The notes under the pieces: generated by a model
Databases searched by the model: none
What the model was told of the DNA's origin: nothing
Seen by the model: only the letters and a program-made list of their open reading frames with translations
In this document: positions 1-4,526 of the stretch, one piece after another
How positions within the stretch are numbered: the stretch's first letter is position 1
Layout: each line of letters opens with the position of its first letter
Assembly: GCA_001873675.1 (NCBI GenBank)
Contig: MNZP01000172.1
Span: forward strand, 1 to 5,455
From: Syntrophaceae bacterium CG2_30_49_12
Lineage (GTDB): Bacteria; Desulfobacterota; Syntrophia; Syntrophales; CG2-30-49-12
Direction: 5' to 3'
Length of the DNA stretch: 5,455 nt
Position numbers and translations under genes: made by a program

Positions 1-118
1 TGTCTCTGAAGGACGACAGGGCATTGATCATTACTTCAAGTTCTATAACCATGAGAGGCCTCACCAGTCTCTCAATTATCAGACCCCGGAGGAGGTCTAC
101 TTTCAAAGAGCGGCATGA
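1..118 (+). CDS. IS3-family transposase (OrfB-type), C-terminal fragment
   Basis: The gene is cut by the window edge; its frame is open from base 2 and ends at the TGA at 116-118, giving 38 residues. The tail contains YFKFYNHERPHQSLNYQTP followed by EEVYF, the signature end of the integrase (rve) domain of IS3-family transposases, where the YN-x-x-RPH-x-x-L-x-x-x-TP-x-x-x-Y pattern closes the domain. The DDE catalytic residues would lie upstream, outside the window, so activity cannot be judged. The product would cut and join the ends of its own insertion sequence. The assignment to IS3 is firm from the motif; the exact subgroup cannot be given from this fragment. Nothing visible suggests it belongs to the functional unit downstream. 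Confidence 0.9.
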   Translation, partial: VSEGRQGIDHYFKFYNHERPHQSLNYQTPEEVYFQRAA

Positions 119-227
119 ACAGGAAGAGAAAAAAGACGCCATCCCTCTCTTCCGGAATGAATAACTTCAGACCCCAAAGTGTAACTTAAATATCTTAAAA
201 AATTGTCTTGACAAAGGGGTCCACCTT
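1..227 (+). mobile_element. Right end of an IS3-family insertion sequence
   Basis: The transposase tail is followed by about 109 AT-rich non-coding bases that end in a TTGTCTTGACAAAGGGGTCC stretch (203-222) and then ACCTTA. This looks like the terminal inverted repeat of IS3-type elements as I remember them, so I place the outer boundary near 227. The left end and any target duplication lie outside the window, so the boundary is approximate by several bases. The end contains a perfect TTGACA (208-213) pointing outward into the NHL gene. Confidence 0.55.
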
Positions 228-237
228 ATGCCATTAA
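208..237 (+). promoter_or_regulatory. Candidate hybrid promoter at the IS end
   Basis: TTGACA at 208-213 is a consensus -35 box inside the IS end. At an 18-base spacing lies CATTAA (232-237), a weak -10 box that is helped by an extended-minus-10 TG at 229-230. The -35 would belong to the IS and the -10 to the flanking DNA. Outward -35 boxes in IS3-family ends are a known way for an insertion to switch on a neighbouring gene; whether this one works is not shown. Confidence 0.3.
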
Positions 238-262
238 AAAGGCTATTATAAAAAATTAATTC

Positions 263-268
263 TATAAT
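263..268 (+). promoter_or_regulatory. Candidate sigma-70 -10 box
   Basis: TATAAT at 263-268 is a perfect -10 consensus in an AT-rich leader, 64 bases ahead of the NHL start codon. The region 17 bases upstream (about 240-245, AGGCTA) is not a recognisable -35 box, so the site may be weak, activator-dependent or chance in AT-rich sequence. Confidence 0.3.
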
Positions 269-270
269 CT

Positions 271-286
271 TGGTGCCTTTGTGGCA
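271..286 (+). promoter_or_regulatory. Possible sigma-54 (-24/-12) promoter
   Basis: TGGTGCCTTTGTGGCA has GG at 272-273 and GC at 284-285, the spacing that sigma-54 promoters require, and agrees with the 12 defined positions of the TGGCACG-N4-TTGCA consensus at about 8. It would start transcription near 297. It overlaps an imperfect hairpin (CTTG..GCC / GGCAAG), which may explain the resemblance equally well. No activator gene is visible. Confidence 0.2.
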
Positions 287-331
287 AGATACCTGAGTAG
301 TTACACATTTTAAATCATTTCGTGAATATCC

Positions 332-1297
332 TTGAATAATAACTCCTTTTCCCAGCAATCAGAGAGCAGCAAATTTACCAGAAGACTATTTCTCAAATGC
401 GCTGGTTTTCTTGGTTTTTTTGCATGTACTTACACCGCCTTAGGCTGGAAAGATGTCCTTGCCAAGCCTCTTCCCGGCGCTGATTTTACTAGAAATGGCC
501 TTGGCGCTCCTTTTGGCATCTCCTTAGATTCAGCAGGTAACATATACGTGACAGACCCGGCCCGCTATCAGGTCCGTGTTTATGACGGAACCGGAGCCTT
601 CCGATATTCCTTCGGGCAACCGGGAAAGACCCTGGGGAAGCTGAATTATCCCAGAGGTATCGCCGTTGACGGACAGGACCGCATCTTCGTTGTTGATGCT
701 AACAATGGAAGGGTTCAGGTTTTTGACAGGGAAGGGAAGGTTATTTACGTAATCGGCAGTCTCGGCGCCGCTGCTGGTTTCTTTTATACCCCTCAGGGAA
801 TTGCCGTAGATCAGGAAGGGAAAGTATACATTGCAGATACCAGAAACCATAGAGTCCAGGTCTTCCGGGGCATGGCAGTCGAGATGGTCATTGGAAAATT
901 GGGAGACAGAGAAGAGGAGTTCAGGTTGCCCACCGCGGTTGCGGTGAGTGAGGACGGGAGGATATGGGTGGTTGACAGCAAGCATGGCAAGGTCAAGCTC
1001 TTCGACCGACAGGGAAGGTTTCTCGGCAGCATCGGACGGCAGGGGAGCGGCAAAGGAGAATTCAACAATCCCCAGGGAATCGCCATGGATAAGGTGGGTA
1101 ATATCTACGTCTCAGATACGGGGAACAATCGTATTCAGAAGTTTACAAGAGATGGAAATTTCGTCGCTTCCTACGGCAGGCAGGGGAGTAAAGAGGGAGA
1201 ATTTAACAAGCCGGCGGGCATCTATGCCGGTGATATGAAAATATACGTAGCCGATACTTTTAATAGGCGAATTCAGATACTAAAGATCGTCTCTTAG
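332..1297 (+). CDS. Tat-exported six-repeat NHL beta-propeller protein
   Basis: The 321-residue product begins with a twin-arginine signal: TRRLFLK at residues 16-22, a hydrophobic stretch to about 37, and a likely signal-peptidase cut after VLA (residue 44). The mature part has six NHL repeats, each with the P-x-G-I-A-V-D ... I-Y-V-x-D-x-x-N-x-R-V-Q-V-F pattern, at about residues 60-85, 107-131, 154-178, 200-224, 247-271 and 294-317, enough for one six-bladed propeller. There are no heme (CxxCH) motifs and no catalytic residues that I recognise, so the role is probably binding or scaffolding outside the cytoplasmic membrane. The start is TTG at 332: a stop lies in frame just upstream (323-325), and no other start codon precedes the Tat motif. 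No Shine-Dalgarno sequence is visible. Export by Tat is notable because that route usually carries folded or cofactor-bearing proteins or their partners. Confidence 0.85.
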   Translation: MNNNSFSQQSESSKFTRRLFLKCAGFLGFFACTYTALGWKDVLAKPLPGADFTRNGLGAPFGISLDSAGNIYVTDPARYQVRVYDGTGAFRYSFGQPGKTLGKLNYPRGIAVDGQDRIFVVDANNGRVQVFDREGKVIYVIGSLGAAAGFFYTPQGIAVDQEGKVYIADTRNHRVQVFRGMAVEMVIGKLGDREEEFRLPTAVAVSEDGRIWVVDSKHGKVKLFDRQGRFLGSIGRQGSGKGEFNNPQGIAMDKVGNIYVSDTGNNRIQKFTRDGNFVASYGRQGSKEGEFNKPAGIYAGDMKIYVADTFNRRIQILKIVS

Positions 1298-1320
1298 TTC
1301 ATAGGAGTTTATCTGTAATA

Positions 1321-1349
1321 CCTCCGGCCACGACGGAGCGTGGCCCTCC
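1321..1349. repeat. REP-like palindrome between NHL gene and next ORF
   Basis: GGCCACG (1326-1332) and CGTGGCC (1339-1345) form a perfect 7-bp stem around the loop ACGGAG. The flanks are CCTCC on the left and CTCC on the right. Read on the minus strand, GGAG stands directly 5' of the hairpin and its complement CTCC lies in the loop. This recalls the tetranucleotide-plus-hairpin layout of REP elements mobilised by RAYT (REP-associated tyrosine) transposases. No T-run follows, so it is not a standard terminator. The rest of the 67-base gap holds only the ribosome binding site of the next gene. Confidence 0.5.
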
Positions 1350-1350
1350 A

Positions 1351-1356
1351 AAGGAA
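1351..1356 (+). promoter_or_regulatory. Ribosome binding site of the 127-residue ORF
   Basis: AAGGAA sits 8 bases ahead of the ATG at 1365 and fixes that start. It lies right after the REP-like palindrome, so folding of the palindrome in the mRNA could affect access to it. Confidence 0.6.
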
Positions 1357-1364
1357 TAAGCAAA

Positions 1365-1748
1365 ATGATTTATGGGTTCATGGAGTGGGTTACACTCCTT
1401 TTTCTTATAGCCTTTTATTTCAGCATCGAGATCTACCAGGCACGGAGCCGGCAGGGGGGCAGGATTATCTCTTTTCATGATTCCCCTCTTCCCCTGAGAG
1501 AATTGCTGGGAGTCAAGGCGAGGATTGAACTGGAAAACGGAGAGATTGTTGATGCGGATATCTCCGGTTGTAACCTTTGTATGGGAAGATTCGAGGTGGG
1601 GGACCGTGTGTATCTGTGCCGGGGAAAGGACGGATACGTAGTCAATCTCCCGTTATTGGCGGGAACCAGACGGAAGAAAGGTGATTTCTTCGCCGCTTCC
1701 CGCTGCAGAAGAGAAAAAACCGCAAGCCCGGCAATAAACGGCAGATAG
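1365..1748 (+). CDS. Small membrane-anchored protein of unknown function
   Basis: I do not recognise this 127-residue protein. Residues about 5-24 (a run of L, F, I and Y with no charges after E7) form one membrane segment. A basic stretch (ARSRQGGR, residues 26-33) follows, so by the positive-inside rule the remainder is probably cytoplasmic. Residues about 48-98 look like a small beta-barrel: alternating hydrophobic residues, the turns ENGE and GKDG, and VGDRV near residue 78, a pattern seen in OB-like or NfeD-like domains. A CNLC pair (residues 69-72) plus one later cysteine (C84) could bind metal or form a disulfide. The tail is strongly basic. The gene has a good ribosome binding site and ends 3 bases before the large membrane protein, so the two are probably translated together and may be partners. 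Confidence 0.75.
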   Translation: MIYGFMEWVTLLFLIAFYFSIEIYQARSRQGGRIISFHDSPLPLRELLGVKARIELENGEIVDADISGCNLCMGRFEVGDRVYLCRGKDGYVVNLPLLAGTRRKKGDFFAASRCRREKTASPAINGR

Positions 1749-1751
1749 AAA

Positions 1752-3434
1752 ATGGAAATTTTAGGCTACATTACTCTCACCATCTTCATCGCAGCTATGC
1801 TCCTGATGCTGTTCAGGAAGCTGAATTTCCCCGTGCAGACGGTGCTTATCGCCGTTTCTCTGATATGTCTTGTTGTCGGCGCCGTATTCAGGTCCTTTAC
1901 CGAAGGTTGGGTCGGGGTGATACTCTTGCCCAACGAAATGATAGGAGGGATCATCCTCCATCCGATAACGGCCCTCCTCGCAGGTCTCTTCCTCTCCGGG
2001 GCCTTAACCGCCTCCGGTGGATTCGGCGCCTTAAAGATACTGATAAACAAACTCCGCAAAACCCCTATCGGGCTGGCCGGAACCCTGGTCATACTGATTC
2101 AGCTCCCCGTAATAGCCTCTTTGCCCTGTGGCAGGATTATAGGGGCCGCTCTCCTTCCCCTTCTTTTTGCCTTTGGCTTTGAAGGGGGGATGGGGTTGTT
2201 GACCAGAGCCCAGTTAATTGTCCTGATCGGTTCCTTCGCGAGGAACGCCTTTGGCTCATGTGGGCCGTCGCCAATCGGCGGTGTCGGCCAGATCGGGGAA
2301 GGATTCTTAGGCGCCTTCTTCCCCACCGCATCCGAGGGAATTCTCCGGGCGCCACAGGCCTTTTCTCTGATGTTAGGTACGGCAATAACCGCCCTTTTTC
2401 TCAAGTTCATCTCCATGAAACTCTACCCGAAAGATGTTTCACTTAGAGACCTTCCGGAGGGAGGAATGGAAAAGAAGAGAGAAAGCGAGGTCAGGGGTTC
2501 CTTCCGGGGATATCTTTCTTTAATGATCTTTCTTGCCTCCTTGCTTATCAGTATCTTTCAGCCCTTCGGTAAGATGCCCGTGCAAACCGTCCTTGTCGCC
2601 GGGGGGATCCTGGTGATTATCCTCTGCCGGATCACGATTCGGGACATGATGGGTGGCATTATCCTGCTACCCGTTTCGGCGATGGCGGCAGGTTTTCTGG
2701 CCGCAGGAGCTCTGGCCGCTACCGGTGGATTCAACGCCCTGGGCAATATCCTGAAGGGCTTCTCCAACATCCCTTTTCTCGGCATTGCCGGGATGCTGGC
2801 GATATTCGTGCAGATTCAGACCATTTTACCCCTGTCCTGCAGCCGTATCTTGACCGCCGCTTTGGTCCCTGTGCTCTATCTCTTTGGACCGGCGAAGTTC
2901 GATCTCATTACCTGGCCCCAACTGGCGATCGTGATGGCTGCCTACATGATAAACGCCACCACCTCCTGCGGGCCTTCCCCCCTTGGTGGGGCAGGGATGA
3001 TGGCCGAGGGAACCATGCGCGCTGAAACCGGTTATATCAAGGGCGCCTTCACCTTCTCCTCTATGGCTGTCATGGCCCCTCTGGCGGCTATCTACATGAA
3101 ATTTCTAACTCTCTCTTCCTTTCCCGCCTCCGGCTTACAATTTGAGAGAAATGTCTGGATGATCATAGGGTTTACCGTCATCATCTTTGCTGCTAACGCT
3201 ATCATGATTAAACTTACCAATATCTTTCTGTCCGGTAATGTTAATAGAGACTGGTGGTATCAATTACTGGGCTTTGTGATCCCCGGGGCGATAGGAGGGG
3301 CGATCCTTGCCTTTTGTTTATACGAAACGGCTTTTCTTCCTATTATTCAGGGAACCATCGGTGGGATCATTGCTGCGCTGCTGATCGGCCTGATGGTTCC
3401 AAAACGTCTCGGTCCGACGGAAACAGTAGAATAG
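1752..3434 (+). CDS. Internally duplicated polytopic membrane protein, transporter-like
   Basis: The 560-residue protein is almost entirely hydrophobic, with many membrane segments and one basic loop (about 224-254) that divides two homologous halves. Matching pairs include PVQTV at 27 and 276, IGGII/MGGII near 64 and 300, SGGFGAL/TGGFNAL near 88 and 324, CGRIIGAALLP (126-136) with CSRILTAALVP (363-373), and SCGPSPIGG (169-177) with SCGPSPLGG (405-413). A helix-breaking, small-residue motif repeated in each half is typical of ion-transporter superfamily proteins, whose substrate site is formed by two re-entrant tips. I cannot name the family or substrate. Cysteines fall at equivalent places in both halves (126/363 and 170/406), which is odd for a plain carrier and fits metal or Fe-S binding. 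The ATG at 1752 lacks a strong ribosome binding site and probably relies on coupling to the gene ending at 1748. Residues 512-551 are copied in the ORF at 3637-3816. Confidence 0.85.
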   Translation: MEILGYITLTIFIAAMLLMLFRKLNFPVQTVLIAVSLICLVVGAVFRSFTEGWVGVILLPNEMIGGIILHPITALLAGLFLSGALTASGGFGALKILINKLRKTPIGLAGTLVILIQLPVIASLPCGRIIGAALLPLLFAFGFEGGMGLLTRAQLIVLIGSFARNAFGSCGPSPIGGVGQIGEGFLGAFFPTASEGILRAPQAFSLMLGTAITALFLKFISMKLYPKDVSLRDLPEGGMEKKRESEVRGSFRGYLSLMIFLASLLISIFQPFGKMPVQTVLVAGGILVIILCRITIRDMMGGIILLPVSAMAAGFLAAGALAATGGFNALGNILKGFSNIPFLGIAGMLAIFVQIQTILPLSCSRILTAALVPVLYLFGPAKFDLITWPQLAIVMAAYMINATTSCGPSPLGGAGMMAEGTMRAETGYIKGAFTFSSMAVMAPLAAIYMKFLTLSSFPASGLQFERNVWMIIGFTVIIFAANAIMIKLTNIFLSGNVNRDWWYQLLGFVIPGAIGGAILAFCLYETAFLPIIQGTIGGIIAALLIGLMVPKRLGPTETVE

Positions 3435-3460
3435 TCATAAGTCGTAAGTCATAAGTCGGG
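3433..3460 (+). repeat. Heptamer tandem repeat, AGTCATA type
   Basis: Four back-to-back 7-base units, AGTCATA, AGTCGTA, AGTCATA and AGTCGGG, begin inside the stop codon of the 560-residue protein (TAG at 3432-3434). They are followed by a small hairpin (GCCAG 3462-3466, CTGGC 3472-3476) and further ACTG-containing words, at 3471, 3478 and 3487, the first two 7 bases apart. The 7-base period is the same as in the array upstream of the HdrC-like gene, though the unit sequence differs. Confidence 0.7.
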
Positions 3461-3518
3461 AGCCAGAATCACTGGCAACTGACGTAACTGAAGGATTTTT
3501 ACATAACGACATAAATAA

Positions 3519-3650
3519 TGACGCATACAGAGCGTCAGAACAAAGCAGACCAAGGAGCGAGGAAGTCGAGGAACGAGACGTACTTGAGTAGTACGTCGCA
3601 GTGACGAGACGACGAGTAACGCAGGTATGCAAAGTTATGACGCTCTGTAT
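3519..3650. repeat. Miniature inverted-repeat (MITE-like) element
   Basis: ATACAGAGCGTCA (3525-3537) and TGACGCTCTGTAT (3638-3650) are perfect 13-base inverted repeats about 126 bases apart from outer edge to outer edge. The left one also folds on itself (TGACGC 3519-3524 with GCGTCA 3532-3537). In the middle is a perfect 8-bp hairpin, GACGTACT (3577-3584) and AGTACGTC (3590-3597), with loop TGAGT. Two imperfect direct copies rich in GAGGA and CGAG words flank this hairpin (about 3556-3580 and 3600-3625). There is no coding capacity. The design fits a non-autonomous mobile element or a structured RNA; no target duplication is obvious. It sits between the large membrane protein gene and the fragment that resembles its end. 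Confidence 0.6.
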
Positions 3651-3816
3651 AGGTGTAGAAGTAGTGTTTACTTATATTACATTTACATTTGTAGGCGGTT
3701 TATCGGGGGCGATAATAGCCTTTGCCCTGGATATGAAGAGCCCCAAGGAGATTATTCAGGGAGCGGTGGGGGGAATAATCGCCGGTTTCTTAATGTCCCT
3801 GATGTTACCCCAGTAA
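3637..3816 (+). pseudogene. Short ORF copying the C-terminus of the 560-residue protein (probable remnant)
   Basis: Read from ATG 3637, this ORF gives 59 residues. Its last 40 residues align without gaps to residues 512-551 of the upstream membrane protein, with 20 of 40 identical by hand count. Shared blocks are GAI/L-AF, IIQG and GGIIA, and both copies end in an LM-x-P pattern. It would make one hairpin of two membrane segments. The first dozen or so residues lie in or next to the end of the miniature element, and the ATG itself overlaps its terminal repeat, so the native 5' end was probably lost when the element inserted. An upstream in-frame GTG (3601) is inside the element and has no good ribosome binding site. 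The frame is intact to the TAA at 3814-3816, so a small functional subunit remains possible, but I favour a remnant of a duplicated or once separate gene. Confidence 0.55.
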
Positions 3817-3846
3817 GGGTTCAATGTTCAGGGGTCAGGGGTTCGT
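3817..3846 (+). repeat. Degenerate heptamer words in GGTTCA orientation
   Basis: Right after the short ORF come GGTTCAA, TGTTCAG, GGGTCAG and GGGTTCG (3818-3845), each 7 bases long. They are reverse-complement relatives of the TTGAACC-type units at 3869-3942. The two sets face each other and could form an imperfect stem in DNA or RNA, with about 20 AT-rich bases between them. Confidence 0.45.
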
Positions 3847-3868
3847 AAAATGCCTAATAATTATCTTA

Positions 3869-3942
3869 AACCGTTGAACCGTGAACCGTTGAACCGTGAA
3901 CCGTTGAACCGTGAACCGTGAACCGTTGAACCCTGAACCGTT
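3869..3942 (+). repeat. Tandem array of AACCGTTG / AACCGTG units
   Basis: Alternating 8-base AACCGTTG and 7-base AACCGTG units make a 15-base compound unit three times over (3869-3913). An extra AACCGTG follows, then AACCGTTG, a variant AACCCTG and a final AACCGTT that runs to the ribosome binding site of the HdrC-like gene. The array is open in the downstream frame from the GTG at 3911, but that reading (14 extra residues) is an artefact of the repeat. Confidence 0.85.
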
Positions 3943-3950
3943 AAGAGGAG
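3943..3950 (+). promoter_or_regulatory. Ribosome binding site that fixes the HdrC-like start
   Basis: AAGAGGAG ends 2 bases before the ATG at 3953. The spacing is short, but the match is strong and there is no comparable site before the in-frame GTG at 3911, which lies inside the tandem repeat. This selects ATG 3953 as the start. Confidence 0.7.
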
Positions 3951-3952
3951 AT

Positions 3953-4516
3953 ATGGCAGACCAGGATAAAGACCAGAAAGACAAAACTGAGAAGAAGCGC
4001 CAGAGGGACGATTCAGCGCAACCGGTAGTCCTCCCCGGTATTCACCGCTACCAGTTTTTTTCCAATCTGAAAGATCGGGCGCTGACGAAAAACCTCAATC
4101 GTCTCATGATGTTCGGTATCATTACCACCCTGGGGGTGGATATTATAAAACCCCTCTTTAGAGGGTTGACCCAGACGATCTACTGCTATGAGTGCCGGGC
4201 CTGTTATGCAACACAGGATAACTGCCCTGTCGGCATCCCCTTTCAGGCGGAACTTGTCGTTGCATCACGGGTTTCCGACTACCGGCGGTTTATAAACAAC
4301 GGCGGGCTAAAGTGTGTGAGATGCGGAAACTGCACCAGCTTCTGTGTCCAGTATATCGAGCTTCAAGAGGTCTTCGGACAGATGCAGACGATTACCATGG
4401 ATGCCATCAGGAAGGGAAAGGTGCCAAAGGGAGTGCTTGTCAGGGCCATGGAGGAGGGGCTTGTGGGAAGGGATTTCATCGCCGATGTGGCAGACGTTTT
4501 GGGAAAGAGAACTTAG
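3953..4516 (+). CDS. HdrC-like protein with two [4Fe-4S] cluster motifs
   Basis: The 187-residue product starts with a very charged, probably disordered segment (1-22), then a hydrophobic stretch (about 51-67) that may anchor it to the membrane. The core has two cluster motifs: C78, C81, C84 and C91 followed by proline (CX2CX2CX6CP, a longer last gap than the usual three), and C121, C124, C127 and C131 (CX2CX2CX3C, without the usual proline). The PV-x-L-V-x-A-SR-x-x-DY segment between them is the linker seen in HdrC/GlpC-type diclusters, which pass electrons between a flavoprotein or disulfide reductase and a membrane partner. There is no HdrB-like CCG domain, so a separate partner is needed. 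The stop is 10 bases before the FMN/Fe-S gene, whose own C-terminal dicluster is clearly related. A cytoplasmic-face electron-carrying subunit is the best reading; the donor is unknown. Confidence 0.8.
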   Translation: MADQDKDQKDKTEKKRQRDDSAQPVVLPGIHRYQFFSNLKDRALTKNLNRLMMFGIITTLGVDIIKPLFRGLTQTIYCYECRACYATQDNCPVGIPFQAELVVASRVSDYRRFINNGGLKCVRCGNCTSFCVQYIELQEVFGQMQTITMDAIRKGKVPKGVLVRAMEEGLVGRDFIADVADVLGKRT

Positions 4517-4526
4517 GTAAGGAAAT

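Noticed and set aside
167..358. Minus-strand ORF of 63 codons over the IS end and NHL leader
   Set aside because: It covers AT-rich non-coding sequence and the candidate promoters, has no recognisable domain, and opposes every other gene.
530..1238. Antisense and alternate-frame ORFs within the NHL gene
   Set aside because: They overlap a well-supported repeat protein, and their repetitive composition comes from the NHL repeats read in the wrong frame.
1321..1349. Rho-independent terminator after the NHL gene
   Set aside because: The stem is good but no T-run follows; the next bases are CTCCAAAGGAA.
1761..2785. Several ORFs in other frames within the 560-residue gene
   Set aside because: They are rich in R, P and S as expected of out-of-frame reading, with no domains, and the main frame is strongly supported by internal duplication.
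3435..3632. Minus-strand ORF of 65 codons across the repeat region
   Set aside because: It is composed of the heptamer repeats and the miniature element, giving low-complexity S/T/R sequence.
3627..3848. Overlapping 73-codon ORF starting at ATG 3627
   Set aside because: It is out of frame with the ORF whose protein matches the transporter C-terminus and shows no hydrophobic pattern of its own.
3869..3942. CRISPR array
   Set aside because: The units are 7-8 bases with no spacers; this is a simple tandem repeat.
3911..3952. Upstream GTG start for the HdrC-like gene
   Set aside because: The 14 added residues are encoded by the tandem repeat, and the strong AAGAGGAG site precedes ATG 3953.
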